DNA of 64,000 bases from JASJAR01 sp038530285. Its GTDB lineage: Bacteria; Pseudomonadota; Alphaproteobacteria; Rhodobacterales; Rhodobacteraceae. The stretch lies in NCBI GenBank assembly GCA_038530285.1, contig JBCBCY010000012.1, positions 53,235 through 117,234 of the forward strand. Direction: 5' to 3'. The notes beneath the pieces were generated by a model. It had not been told where the DNA came from. It saw only the letters and a list, made by a program, of their open reading frames with translations, and did no database searches. The translations under genes and the position numbers were made by a program. Positions 51,048-60,606 of the stretch are shown piece by piece (position 1 is the stretch's first letter; the number at the start of each line of letters is the position of its first letter).

Positions 51048-51782
51048 TTAAGGGCGTGTGAGGCGCGACAGAAACACCCGAGTGCGGTCGTGTTCAGGGG
51101 CTTCGAAGATTTGCGCAGGCGGGCCGATTTCAAGGATGCGCCCCTGGTCTAGGAAGGCCACGCGGTCAGCGGCTTCGCGGGCAAAGGCCATCTCATGGGT
51201 GGCAAGGATCATTGTCATCCCGTCGGCGCGCAATTGACGCAAGACATCAAGCACCTCACCCACGAGTTCGGGATCAAGCGCGGACGTAATTTCGTCAAAC
51301 AGCATGATTTCCGGTGCCATCGCCAGCGCGCGGATGATGGCCACGCGCTGCTGCTGGCCGCCTGACAACTGGTCGGGGTAATGATCCATCCGGTCGGCCA
51401 GCCCGAAACGTTGGAAAAGATCGGTCACCTTTGGCCGGAGCGTATCGCGGGGTGTGCCATGCACCCGGCGCGGGGCGAGCATGACGTTGTCAGCGGCCGT
51501 CATATGCGGGAACAGATTGAAGGACTGAAATACGATCCCGATGCGTCGCCGGATCGGTTGGGGGTCAAGATCGGGGCGCGAGATGTCTTGACCGTCGAGC
51601 AGAATCTGGCCCTCATCGATAGGTTCAAGCAGGTTTATGCAGCGCAATAGGGTCGATTTTCCCGACCCGGATGCGCCGATCAGGCAGACCATCTCGCCGT
51701 TGGTCACGGACAGATCGATGCCCTGGCACACGGGGGTGTCGCCGAATGCCTTTGACAGCCCGATCAGATCAAGCTTTGCCAT
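51048..51782 (-). CDS. Polar amino acid ABC transporter ATPase
   Basis: The 244-residue ATPase is of the GlnQ/HisP type, with Walker A 'GASGSGKST', Q-loop region 'VFQSFNLFPHM', signature 'LSGGQQQR', Walker B 'IMLFDEI' and switch His in 'ATHEMAFA'. It powers import through the adjacent permease. The ATG overlaps the permease stop by one base. The order binding protein, permease, ATPase is standard. Only one permease gene is present, so the permease probably forms a homodimer. Confidence 0.93.
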   Translation of the reverse strand: MAKLDLIGLSKAFGDTPVCQGIDLSVTNGEMVCLIGASGSGKSTLLRCINLLEPIDEGQILLDGQDISRPDLDPQPIRRRIGIVFQSFNLFPHMTAADNVMLAPRRVHGTPRDTLRPKVTDLFQRFGLADRMDHYPDQLSGGQQQRVAIIRALAMAPEIMLFDEITSALDPELVGEVLDVLRQLRADGMTMILATHEMAFAREAADRVAFLDQGRILEIGPPAQIFEAPEHDRTRVFLSRLTRP

Positions 51783-52636
51783 CAGCTGCGCGCGCGCGCC
51801 TGGCGGGCCATCAGGTAGTCGGCGTAACGCGTGGCCGGGATGGTGATGGCCAGAAAGATGCAGGCGGCCACGACATAGGGCGTAAAATTCGCCAAAAGCG
51901 ATTTGAAGACCTGCGCCTGACGGAAAATCTCAACCGGGCCGATGAAGGACAAAAGGGCCACGTCCTTTTGCAGCGCGATCAGCATGTTCATTTGCGCAGG
52001 CACCACCCGGCGGATCGCCTGGGGCAGGACCACATCACGCATCGTGTCGCGGTCTGACAGGCCAAGCGATAGAGCGGCATTGCGCTGGCTTTGGTGCACG
52101 CTTTCTATGCCTGACCGGAAAATCTCGGCCACATAGGCCGAATAGGTCAGGATCAGCGCGAGCGACCCCCAGATATAGGGCGAATTCCAGGGCCGGGGCA
52201 GGCCAAGACCCGGGATGCCAAAGCCCACCAGATAGACCACCAGGATCACCGGGATGCCCCGGAAAATGTCTGTATAAAGGGCGCCGAACAGGCGTAGTGG
52301 GTACAGCGCTGGATTGCGCACATCCCGGCACAGCGCGATGGCCAGCCCGACGATGGCGATGGCCGGCGCGCACCACAGGAAAATCGCAACATCTAGGACG
52401 AAGGCCCGCAAAAGCGTCGGGAACGTCTCAGCGAACACTTCGCCCGAGAAAAAGCTACGCTTGACCGCGTCCCACCCCGGCGCAAGTGGCACAAGCAGCA
52501 CAATCGCGGCGACAACCGCCACCGTACTCGCACCCGCGACCAACAGGCTACGGTTTTTCAGACGGCGCGCATAAGCGACCCGGTCTGCCTTGGTGAAGGG
52601 GCGGTTTGGCACCCCTTCAGGGTCAAGCGTTGCCAT
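51782..52636 (-). CDS. Polar amino acid ABC transporter permease
   Basis: This 284-residue protein belongs to the His/Glu/Gln/Arg/opine permease family, with about five helices after a basic N-terminus (1-30), including 'LYTDIFRGIPVILVVYLVGFG', in part, and the EAA-loop-like 'QRNAALSLGLSDRDTMRDVVLPQA'. It begins immediately after the binding-protein gene with no gap. Substrate class is inferred from the family and the type 3 binding protein. Confidence 0.9.
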   Translation of the reverse strand: MATLDPEGVPNRPFTKADRVAYARRLKNRSLLVAGASTVAVVAAIVLLVPLAPGWDAVKRSFFSGEVFAETFPTLLRAFVLDVAIFLWCAPAIAIVGLAIALCRDVRNPALYPLRLFGALYTDIFRGIPVILVVYLVGFGIPGLGLPRPWNSPYIWGSLALILTYSAYVAEIFRSGIESVHQSQRNAALSLGLSDRDTMRDVVLPQAIRRVVPAQMNMLIALQKDVALLSFIGPVEIFRQAQVFKSLLANFTPYVVAACIFLAITIPATRYADYLMARQARARS

Positions 52637-53455
52637 TTATTCGATGACCGGAACACCTGTTGCATCCGCCAGCCATTCGGCTTCGATTGCGGCCAATGTG
52701 CCGGCCTCAGTCAGTGCCATGATCGCCGCGTCCACGCATTCTTTCAGTGCGGTGCCATCTTCCATCAGCAGGCCGAACTGGTCGGGATTGTCGGATCGGT
52801 CGGCCGGGAACTGGCCCAGCACCACCCCGTCATCCAGCGTGACGGCGGATAAAAACAGCGCTGTGGGCAGGTCGAACAGGGCCGCGTCGATCTGGTTGGC
52901 CTTCATCGCTTCGACCACGTCGGTGTTGTCGTTGTACAAAAGCGGGTCACGCTCTGGCCCGATCAGGCCTTGCAGCATGGGCACAGCAGTCGTGTTGGCA
53001 TCCGCGCCCCAGATCAGACCCTTCAGGCTATCAAGCGTGGGCGTTACCCCGCCATCGACCACCCCCTGCCGGGTCAGCACAGCCATGGCGGACGAATAAT
53101 AGGGCAGCGAAAAGTCGACCATCTTGTCGCGCTCTTCGGTGATCGAAAACTGCTGCATGTTGAAATCAAAGTTCTTGGCCCCGGGTTGGATCGATTCGTC
53201 GAACCCTGCGCGTACCCAGACCACGTCTTGCGGTGCGAAACCCATCTCTTCCGCAACGGCATAGGCGACGGCGGCTTCAAAGCCATTGCCGCTTTCAGGT
53301 GCGTCATCCATGACCCAGGGGTAATAGGCTGGATTTCCGGTGGCGATGGTCAGCTTGCCTTCGGTCAGGGTTTTGCCTGCCGCACAATGGCCCCCCGCGA
53401 AGGCGGCGGTCGACGTCAGTACAATGGCGAGTGTGGTTGCGGCTGTCTTGATCAT
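52637..53455 (-). CDS. ABC transporter substrate-binding protein, family 3
   Basis: The 272-residue periplasmic protein has a signal peptide (about 1-20, ending 'STAAFA'). The family 3 fold is visible in 'KLTIATGNPAYYPWV', 'FDFNMQQFSITEERDKMVDFS' (with the Arg that binds the alpha-carboxylate) and 'DAALFDLPTALFLSA' (with the Asp that binds the alpha-amino group). These suggest an alpha-amino-acid ligand. The ATG at 53455 opens the signal peptide. It lies 74 bases after pncA on the same strand. Confidence 0.9.
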   Translation of the reverse strand: MIKTAATTLAIVLTSTAAFAGGHCAAGKTLTEGKLTIATGNPAYYPWVMDDAPESGNGFEAAVAYAVAEEMGFAPQDVVWVRAGFDESIQPGAKNFDFNMQQFSITEERDKMVDFSLPYYSSAMAVLTRQGVVDGGVTPTLDSLKGLIWGADANTTAVPMLQGLIGPERDPLLYNDNTDVVEAMKANQIDAALFDLPTALFLSAVTLDDGVVLGQFPADRSDNPDQFGLLMEDGTALKECVDAAIMALTEAGTLAAIEAEWLADATGVPVIE

Positions 53456-53529
53456 TTCATCCCCCGGGACTGTCTGCGTTGCGCACAAGTCTGCGCCGGG
53501 GTCCCGAAATGTCCAGTCTGAAATACGCG

Positions 53530-54135
53530 TCAGGCCAGGGTCACACCGACGTCCGCCATGCCGGCCCGCGCCGCCGACAATGACCCGTCAAGGTCAATCG
53601 CGCGGCATAGGCTTTCGATCACCGTGACCTTATAGCCCAGCTTTGCGGCATCAACCGCCGAGAAATTCACACAAAAATCGGTGGCCAGGCCCACCAGCAC
53701 AACCGTATCCACGCCGCGCGATTTCAGATAGCCATCAAGGCCCGTCGGTGTCGTGTGGTCATTTTCAAAGAATGCAGAATAGCTGTCGATCGCGCGCCGG
53801 AAGCCCTTTCTGATGATCAATTGAGCAGCTTCAACACGCAAAGAGGGATGAAATTCCGCGCCCGTCGACCCGATGATGCAATGGTCCGGCCACAGCACCT
53901 GTGGACCATACGGCATTTCGGTCATCGAATAGGGGGCGGCCCCGTCATGCTGGCTGGCAAAGGACGAATGATCACCAGGATGCCAATCCTGCGTCAGGAC
54001 GCGAACCGGATACTCGTCCATCAAGGCATTGATCGGGGCTACAATCTCATCCCCGCCAGGAACCGCCAACGCGCCGCCGGGGCAAAAATCGTTCTGCACA
54101 TCGATCACAATAAGGGCTTCGTTGGCTGGGCGCAT
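53530..54135 (-). CDS. pncA: Nicotinamidase
   Basis: PncA hydrolyses nicotinamide to nicotinate and ammonia; many also act on pyrazinamide. The 201-residue isochorismatase-fold enzyme has catalytic Asp12 in 'LIVIDVQNDFCPGGAL', metal-binding residues in 'TQDWHPGDHSSFAS', the catalytic Lys in 'IIRKGF', and the nucleophilic Cys in 'GLATDFCVNFSAVDA'. ATG at 54135 follows CAGGAGACC. It is the first gene of a minus-strand series pncA, ABC importer, pncB, and is divergent from trhO. Confidence 0.96.
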   Translation of the reverse strand: MRPANEALIVIDVQNDFCPGGALAVPGGDEIVAPINALMDEYPVRVLTQDWHPGDHSSFASQHDGAAPYSMTEMPYGPQVLWPDHCIIGSTGAEFHPSLRVEAAQLIIRKGFRRAIDSYSAFFENDHTTPTGLDGYLKSRGVDTVVLVGLATDFCVNFSAVDAAKLGYKVTVIESLCRAIDLDGSLSAARAGMADVGVTLA

Positions 54136-54230
54136 ATCGGTCTCCTGTCGCGTCTTCGGGCTAGGCCGCGTGACGCTCGGGGTCAATCGGGTTCTTGGAC
54201 CCGGGCGCGCCGCAGGGTATGGGATGGCGC

Positions 54231-55136
54231 ATGTTCACCATCGCCGCCCTTTATCAATTCGCCCGGTTTGACGACCCCAGAACCCTGCAAGGGCCGCTGG
54301 CGAAACTGGCGTGCAGTCAGGGTGTAACGGGCACGCTTTTGCTGGCGCGTGAGGGGATCAATGGCACGGTTGCCGGATCACCCGATGGCATTGACGCGGT
54401 GCTGAGCCATATTCGTGCGCTGCCGGGATGTGACAGGTTGGAGCCGAAGTTTTCGCATAGTGAGACCCCCCCTTTCAAACGGTTGAAGGTGCGTCTGAAG
54501 CGCGAAATCGTGACGATGGGCCAGCCCGATGTCGACCCGACAGCGGCGGTCGGCCAGTATGTGGATCCTGCCGAATGGAACGCGCTGATCGCGGCCCCTG
54601 ATGTGGCCGTGATTGACACACGCAACGACTACGAAGTCGCAATCGGGACGTTTTCAGGTGCAATAGACCCTAAAACCCAGAAGTTCGGTGACTTTCCAAC
54701 GTGGTGGTCGGCCAACAAGGACGCGTTTGAAGGCAAGCGGATCGCGATGTTCTGCACCGGCGGCATTCGCTGCGAAAAGGCGACGAATTACTTGATTGGG
54801 GAAGGGGTGGAAGAGGTTTTTCACCTCAAAGGGGGCATTCTCAAATACCTCGAAGAGGTGCCCAAAAAAGACACCACCTGGCAGGGCGAATGCTTTGTGT
54901 TCGACGAGCGTGTTTCGGTCGGGCACGGGCTTGTCACAGGTGAATACCAGCTGTGTCGCGGGTGTCGTCGCCCACTGGCGCAAGACGATCTGATGCGCCC
55001 GGAATACGAAGAGGGCGTGGCGTGCCACCATTGCAAAGATGAAACATCTGACGCGCAAAAGGCCCGTTTTCGTGAACGTCAACGCCAGTGCGACATTGCG
55101 CGCGCCCAGGATCGGCGGAAATCCGGCGCAACCTAG
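54231..55136 (+). CDS. trhO: tRNA uridine(34) hydroxylase (rhodanese family)
   Basis: TrhO (formerly YceA) hydroxylates U34 of certain tRNAs in an oxygen-dependent way. The 301-residue protein has the N-terminal acylphosphatase-like domain ('GVTGTLLLAREGINGTVAG') and a rhodanese domain with 'VIDTRNDYEVAIGTF' and the catalytic loop 'IAMFCTGGIRCEKAT' (Cys175, conserved Cys181). A cysteine-rich tail follows ('LCRGCRRPL', 'CHHCKDE'), as is typical. The start may also be an ATG four codons upstream at 54219. Confidence 0.94.
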   Translation: MFTIAALYQFARFDDPRTLQGPLAKLACSQGVTGTLLLAREGINGTVAGSPDGIDAVLSHIRALPGCDRLEPKFSHSETPPFKRLKVRLKREIVTMGQPDVDPTAAVGQYVDPAEWNALIAAPDVAVIDTRNDYEVAIGTFSGAIDPKTQKFGDFPTWWSANKDAFEGKRIAMFCTGGIRCEKATNYLIGEGVEEVFHLKGGILKYLEEVPKKDTTWQGECFVFDERVSVGHGLVTGEYQLCRGCRRPLAQDDLMRPEYEEGVACHHCKDETSDAQKARFRERQRQCDIARAQDRRKSGAT

Positions 55137-55229
55137 CCGGGTTTTGCCGATAAACTGCGCGCGACACCCTACGGCTTGTCCCAGCTTTGCCCCGGTGAGA
55201 CGTTCCATGCATTCGAGTGGGGTGTACAA

Positions 55230-55691
55230 ATGAAAAGCATTTTGGACGGCTGCCAAGGCAGGCGCATTGAGAAGTATAAAGAAGGCGACGACCTGATCCG
55301 CGAAGGTGCGCGGTCGGGTCATTTGTTTGTTCTGGAAAGCGGTGAGATCGAAGTGTCGAAAGGCATGGTCGAAATCTTTCGCAGCCGTGTTCCGGGCACG
55401 ATTTTTGGCGAAATGGGCGCGCTGTTGAGTGTGCCACACACGGCAACGGTCACAGCCGCGACGCCGGTGCGGGCCTACCGGATAGAAGACCCGGCGGATT
55501 TTCTGGGCTCTGACCCGCAGATTGCCTTGCATGCGGCGACCATTCTGGCGCGCAGGCTGCACTCGGCGTCAAATTACCTGGCCGATCTGAAGGAACAAAA
55601 CCGCGTCAAAGGCGCCGAGCTTTCGGCGGTCAATGACATGCTTCAGATGCTGCTCAAGCAGCCCGTGCCGGACGATGTTGCGGCGGAATAG
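55230..55691 (+). CDS. Cyclic-nucleotide-binding-domain protein
   Basis: The 153-residue protein is a single CRP-type beta-barrel (about 8-110) followed by a helical tail (115-150), with no DNA-binding domain. The phosphate-binding cassette reads 'FGEMGALLSVPHTATV': Glu is present but the usual Arg that contacts the cyclic phosphate is His. So it may bind another ligand or none. It is convergent with gyrB (3 bases between stops). A regulatory or sensory role is possible; nothing more can be said. Confidence 0.75.
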   Translation: MKSILDGCQGRRIEKYKEGDDLIREGARSGHLFVLESGEIEVSKGMVEIFRSRVPGTIFGEMGALLSVPHTATVTAATPVRAYRIEDPADFLGSDPQIALHAATILARRLHSASNYLADLKEQNRVKGAELSAVNDMLQMLLKQPVPDDVAAE

Positions 55692-55694
55692 GGT

Positions 55695-58109
55695 CTAAAT
55701 ATCCAGATTGGCGACCGACAGGGCGTTGGTCTGGATAAACTCCCGGCGTGGTTCCACGACATCACCCATCAGCTTGGTGAACAGATCATCCGCTTCGGCA
55801 AGGTCATCGACCTTGACCTGCAGCAATGTGCGCGCTTCAGGGTCCAGTGTTGTTTCCCAAAGCTGGTCGGGGTTCATCTCGCCCAGACCCTTGTAGCGCT
55901 GTAGCGACAGGCCCTTTTCGCCTTCATCCAGGATCGTATCCAGCAAATCGAGCGGTCCGAAAATCTGGATCGCCCGGTCGCGCCGGACCAGTTCGGCCCG
56001 CGTGTTGTAGACATCTTGCAATGCATCGGTATGCGCGCCCAGACGGCGCGCTTCGCCAGAGCGTAGGATCGGACCGTCGAGCGTGCGCACCTCTTCCACG
56101 CCGCGCACCGACCGCGCAAGCCTGATGCCCTTGTCCTGGGTGATCCGGCCCGCCCAGCCTTTTTCGTATTCTTCCGCAATCAGATCCAGGCGTGAAGCCA
56201 CCCTGTCCGCAACGCCCTGCAGGTCGGCATCCACCGCACCTGCAACCATCGCGCCGGCAATCGCGGCCTGTTCAAGGATCGGGTGGGGATAATGGGTCGG
56301 GAAGTTCTGCAACGCCCGGCGCACCGATCGTGCTTCTTCGACAACGCGCACCAGATCCTGGCCTGAGATCTCCTCGCCCGAGCCCAACCGCAACAAGGCC
56401 CCATCAACGCCCTGACTGATCAGGTGATCATCCAAAGCACCCTGATCTTTCAGATAAACTTCGGATTTGCCGCGTGCGACTTTGAACAGCGGAGGTTGCG
56501 CAATGTACAAGTAGCCGCCTTCAATCAGTTCCGGCATCTGGCGGAAGAAAAACGTCAGCAACAGCGTACGGATATGCGCCCCGTCCACATCGGCGTCGGT
56601 CATGATGACAACCTTGTGGTAGCGCAGCTTAGTGATATCGAATTCATCGCGGCCAATGCCCGTGCCCAGAGCCATCACCAGATTGCCGATTTCCTGGCTC
56701 GACAGCATCCGGTCAAAGCGTGCGCGTTCCACGTTCAGGATTTTCCCACGCAACGGCAGGATCGCCTGGGTGCGCCGGTCACGGCCCGTTTGGGCGGAAC
56801 CGCCAGCGCTGTCACCCTCCACCAGGAAGATCTCGCGCTTTTCGGGGTCTTTTTCAGAACATTCCTTCAACTTGCCCGCTAGGAAGTTGATGTCGTTGGA
56901 CACCTTCTTGCGCGTCATCTCGCGCGCCTTGCGGGCGGCTTCGCGGGCCAGGGCGGCTTCCACGATTTTCGACACGATCATGCGCGCGGGCTGGGGGTTT
57001 TCTTCAAACCATTCGGCCAGCTTTTCGTTCATCAACCCTTCGACGGCAGGGCGCACTTCAGACGAAACCAGCTTGTCCTTGGTCTGGGATGAGAATTTCG
57101 GATCCGGCACTTTGACCGACAAAACACAGGTTAGCCCTTCGCGGGCGTCATCGCCAGTGAAGTTGATCTTTTCCTTTTTCGCGATGCCAGATTGGCCTGC
57201 GTAAAGGTTCAGCGTGCGCGTCAACGCCCCCCGGAAACCGGCCAGATGGGTGCCGCCATCGCGTTGGGGGATGTTGTTGGTGAACGGCAAAACCATTTCG
57301 TTGTAGCTGTCGTTCCACCACATCGCGACGTCGACCGTGATGCCGTCTTTTTCCCCGGTCACAAAGATCGGGTCTTCGATCAGCGCGGTCTTCGACCGGT
57401 CCAGGTAGCGGACAAACTCGCGCACGCCGCCTTCGTAGTGCATTTCAGTGCGCAAAGGTTCGGCAGGGCGTTCATCCGCCAATTTGATGATTACGCCGGA
57501 ATTCAGAAACGCCAATTCGCGCAGCCGGTTTTCCAGCGTCTTGAATGAAAACTCGCGGTTCGAAAACGTATTGGTCGAGGCGAGAAACCGAACCTCGGTC
57601 CCGGTTTTGTCCGTATCACCGACAACTTTCAGGTGTTCGACTGTTTCGCCACCTTCAAACCGTGCGACATGTTCCTTGCCGTCGCGCCAGATGCGCAGTT
57701 CCAGCCAGTCAGACAGCGCGTTCACCACCGACACGCCGACGCCGTGCAAACCGCCCGACACCTTGTAGGAATTCTGGTCGAACTTCCCGCCGGCGTGCAG
57801 CTGGGTCATGATGACTTCAGCCGCCGACACACCTTCTTCTTCGTGGATGCCCACAGGGATGCCGCGCCCGTTGTCAGACACCGAGACCGAGCTGTCAGCG
57901 TGGATCGTAACGGTTACGGCCGTTGCGTGGCCGGCCAAAGCCTCATCAATGCCGTTGTCGACGACCTCATAGACCATATGGTGCAGGCCTGACCCGTCAT
58001 CGGTATCGCCGATATACATGCCAGGGCGCTTGCGCACCGCCTCTAAGCCTCTGAGAACTTTGATGGAATCTGCGCCGTAGTCTTCGGGCGCCGCCTGGGG
58101 GTCCGCCAT
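55695..58109 (-). CDS. gyrB: DNA gyrase subunit B
   Basis: GyrB is the ATPase subunit of DNA gyrase, which introduces negative supercoils. The 804-residue protein begins near 'DYGADSIKVLRGLEAVRKRP', has the GHKL ATP site ('EVVDNGIDEALAGHA', 'DNGRGIPVGIH'), the TOPRIM region 'LVEGDSAGGSAQTGRDRR' and 'VIMTDADVDGAHIRTLLL', and the C-terminal 'LQRYKGLGEMNPDQLWETT'. It has its own strong promoter and sits downstream of recF in the conserved dnaA-dnaN-recF-gyrB order. Confidence 0.98.
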   Translation of the reverse strand: MADPQAAPEDYGADSIKVLRGLEAVRKRPGMYIGDTDDGSGLHHMVYEVVDNGIDEALAGHATAVTVTIHADSSVSVSDNGRGIPVGIHEEEGVSAAEVIMTQLHAGGKFDQNSYKVSGGLHGVGVSVVNALSDWLELRIWRDGKEHVARFEGGETVEHLKVVGDTDKTGTEVRFLASTNTFSNREFSFKTLENRLRELAFLNSGVIIKLADERPAEPLRTEMHYEGGVREFVRYLDRSKTALIEDPIFVTGEKDGITVDVAMWWNDSYNEMVLPFTNNIPQRDGGTHLAGFRGALTRTLNLYAGQSGIAKKEKINFTGDDAREGLTCVLSVKVPDPKFSSQTKDKLVSSEVRPAVEGLMNEKLAEWFEENPQPARMIVSKIVEAALAREAARKAREMTRKKVSNDINFLAGKLKECSEKDPEKREIFLVEGDSAGGSAQTGRDRRTQAILPLRGKILNVERARFDRMLSSQEIGNLVMALGTGIGRDEFDITKLRYHKVVIMTDADVDGAHIRTLLLTFFFRQMPELIEGGYLYIAQPPLFKVARGKSEVYLKDQGALDDHLISQGVDGALLRLGSGEEISGQDLVRVVEEARSVRRALQNFPTHYPHPILEQAAIAGAMVAGAVDADLQGVADRVASRLDLIAEEYEKGWAGRITQDKGIRLARSVRGVEEVRTLDGPILRSGEARRLGAHTDALQDVYNTRAELVRRDRAIQIFGPLDLLDTILDEGEKGLSLQRYKGLGEMNPDQLWETTLDPEARTLLQVKVDDLAEADDLFTKLMGDVVEPRREFIQTNALSVANLDI

Positions 58110-58137
58110 TCAGCGTGTCCTTGATTATTATACGCAT

Positions 58138-58166
58138 TTTATAGGGGTTTTGGGCGGGATTGTCAC
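58138..58166 (-). promoter_or_regulatory. Sigma-70 promoter of gyrB
   Basis: On the minus strand GTGACA and TATAAA are separated by exactly 17 bases; both hexamers match the consensus at 5 of 6 positions. The predicted start is about 22 bases before the gyrB ATG. A second -10-like TATAAT follows at about 58125-58130. Confidence 0.7.
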
Positions 58167-58191
58167 GCGCCAGACACAATATTTAGGGGTG

Positions 58192-59295
58192 TTAACCTTT
58201 GCGATTCACCACCGAGGTGCCATCGGTATCCTCAACCTCCAATTGGGTGGCATTGGCGCCAAGTTCGACAAACAATTCCGGCCCCGTACCGGTCATCCAG
58301 GCCTGGGCGCCAAGTGCGAGAACCTCGTCATAAAGGGCCGCGCGGCGCGATGCATCAAGATGGGCTGCAACTTCGTCCAGCAGCAAAATCGGCGGCGCGC
58401 CGGTGTCTTCGGCCAGCGCACGGGCATTGGCCAATATCAGCGAGATCAAAAGGGCCTTTTGCTCCCCGGTTGAGCAATCCTTGGCGGGCGTGCCCTTGGC
58501 GATATAGGTCGCGGCCAAATCCGACCGATGCGGACCCGTCAGCGTGCGCCCTGCCGCCAGATCGCGGCGGCGCCCATCGCGCAGGGCCGCCGCCAGATCA
58601 GGCTCTTCGGCAATCGGGTCTGTGCCATTGGGGCCCATCAGCGCCAGAGCGGCCGCTGGAAAGGCTGATGCGCCATCCTCAGCGGCGGTCACCCGAGCCA
58701 CGGCGCGCGCCCGTGCAGCATGCAGCACCGCACCCTTCGAGGCCATCTGCGCTTCTAACGCTTCGTACCAGCCGGGGTCGCGCACCTCGTCCTTCAACAG
58801 GCGGTTGCGCTCGCGCATTGCTTTTTCATAGGCCAGCACGGTCTCGCCGTGGCCGGGCTCAAGGCTCATGGTCATGCGGTCCAGGAACCGGCGCCGTCCG
58901 TCGGCCCCTTCCATCCAGAGCCGGTCCATCGACGGCACCAACCAGACAATCCGCAACAACCGCGCCAACGCCACCTGCGATGCCGCCTTGCCGTCAATCT
59001 TGACCTGACGGTTCGTGCCGGGTTCCGCCCAGGTCTCAAGCTCATGTTCTGGCGTGCCCGATAGGTCCGCTTTGATCTTCCAGCCCAGCGCTTCGGGCCG
59101 ACGCGCAAGATCAGCCGCGCTCGCGCGCCGCAAGCCACGTCCGGGCGACAGCATCGACACCGCTTCAAGGATGTTGGTCTTGCCGGCGCCGTTTGCCCCA
59201 AAAATCGCAATCGGCCCTGATCCGGCCTCCACCTCAGATTTGAGGTGCGACCGAAAATGGCTCATGGCCAAACGCGTGATCACAGGGGCCGTCAA
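58192..59295 (-). CDS. recF: DNA replication and repair protein RecF
   Basis: RecF is an SMC-like ATPase that helps load RecA at gaps. The 367-residue protein has Walker A 'IFGANGAGKTNILEA' (33-40), signature region 'CSTGEQKALLISLILANA' and Walker B 'PILLLDEVAAHLDASRR'. It begins 67 bases after dnaN and ends 82 bases before gyrB. All hallmarks are intact. Confidence 0.96.
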   Translation of the reverse strand: MTAPVITRLAMSHFRSHLKSEVEAGSGPIAIFGANGAGKTNILEAVSMLSPGRGLRRASAADLARRPEALGWKIKADLSGTPEHELETWAEPGTNRQVKIDGKAASQVALARLLRIVWLVPSMDRLWMEGADGRRRFLDRMTMSLEPGHGETVLAYEKAMRERNRLLKDEVRDPGWYEALEAQMASKGAVLHAARARAVARVTAAEDGASAFPAAALALMGPNGTDPIAEEPDLAAALRDGRRRDLAAGRTLTGPHRSDLAATYIAKGTPAKDCSTGEQKALLISLILANARALAEDTGAPPILLLDEVAAHLDASRRAALYDEVLALGAQAWMTGTGPELFVELGANATQLEVEDTDGTSVVNRKG

Positions 59296-59362
59296 TTGGG
59301 CTTCTTCGCTTTGTAAATACGCACATCCGGCGCTCTGCCACCCCGCACTGCCGCCAGCGGCG

Positions 59363-60481
59363 TCAGACCCGCATAGGCATCACGACGTAAACCGCAGACG
59401 TGTCGCCGCCTTCGCGCATCAAAGTCGGATCACCCGACGAGTTGAACAGGAACACTGCGTTTTCCCGGTCGACCTGGCTGGCGATTTCCAACAGGTACTT
59501 CGCGTTGAAGCCGATATCGAGCTGTTCGTCCGAATAGGCCACCTGCAATTCTTCTTCAGCCGCCCCGCTGTCAGGCGCATTCACCGACAACACCAGCCGG
59601 TCATCGACCAGGGTCAGCTTTACCGCGCGTGAGCGTTCCGACGACACCGTCGCGACCCGGTCCACGGCTTGCGCAAACTCTGACGCATCCACTTCCAGCT
59701 TCTTGGTGTTCCCGGCCGGGATGACCCGGGTGTAATCGGGGAAGGTTCCGTCGATCACCTTTGACGTCAGCGTGATACCGGGGGCTGCAAAGCGCACCTT
59801 GGTTTCCGACACGCTGACCGCGATCTGGGCGTCATCATCATCAAGAAGCTTGCGCAACTCGCCCACGGTCTTGCGGGGTACAATCACGCCGGCCATGCCA
59901 GACGCCCCTTCGGGCAGGTCCGCATCGATCCGCGCCAGCCGGTGGCCATCGGTGGCCACACAGCGCAAGACCTGGCGGCCGTCGGCGTCAGAGACATGCA
60001 TGTAAACGCCATTGAGGTAATAGCGCGTCTCTTCGGTGGATATTGCAAACTTCGACTTGTCGAACAGGCGCCGCAGCACCGGCGCCGGGCAAGAGAAATT
60101 CGCGTCATATTCAGAGGATGCCATCACCGGGAAGTCGGCCTTGGGCAGCGTTGCCAGCGTGAAGTTCGACCGGCCCGCATCGACCGCAAGACGGCCCGTG
60201 GCCCCATCATCGGTCAGCGTGACAAGCGCGCCGTCTGGCAGTTTGCGCACGATCTCATGCAGGGTGACGGCACTGACCGTCGTTGAGCCCGCGCGTTCGA
60301 CCTTGGCGGCGGCCACGTCGACGACTTCGATGTCCAAATCCGTCGCCCGGAAACTGACCTGATCGCCATCCGCTTCGATCAGGACATTCGCAAGGATCGG
60401 AATGGTGTTGCGCCGTTCGACAACCGATTGCGCCTGTGACACCGCCTTCAGCAACGCCGCGCGTTCAATCGAGAATTTCAT
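59363..60481 (-). CDS. dnaN: DNA polymerase III beta sliding clamp
   Basis: The 372-residue clamp has three equal domains and begins 'MKFSIERAALLKAVSQAQSV', with 'VVERRNTIPILANVLIEADG' and the C-terminal 'YVVMPMRV' that lines the protein-binding pocket. It tethers the polymerase to DNA and also recruits RecF-pathway and regulatory proteins. It lies 125 bases after dnaA. No DnaA box is evident in that gap. Confidence 0.98.
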   Translation of the reverse strand: MKFSIERAALLKAVSQAQSVVERRNTIPILANVLIEADGDQVSFRATDLDIEVVDVAAAKVERAGSTTVSAVTLHEIVRKLPDGALVTLTDDGATGRLAVDAGRSNFTLATLPKADFPVMASSEYDANFSCPAPVLRRLFDKSKFAISTEETRYYLNGVYMHVSDADGRQVLRCVATDGHRLARIDADLPEGASGMAGVIVPRKTVGELRKLLDDDDAQIAVSVSETKVRFAAPGITLTSKVIDGTFPDYTRVIPAGNTKKLEVDASEFAQAVDRVATVSSERSRAVKLTLVDDRLVLSVNAPDSGAAEEELQVAYSDEQLDIGFNAKYLLEIASQVDRENAVFLFNSSGDPTLMREGGDTSAVYVVMPMRV

Positions 60482-60606
60482 CGCCTCGCTCCGTCCTTGT
60501 CCGGGACGGCGAGACTACCCTGACGGGGGGCAAGTGCAATGGGTTTTCGCCCGTTTTGGTGCCATGATCGGGGCAACGGCACGCGCCGCCCCGTCTGATC
60601 ACGCTT

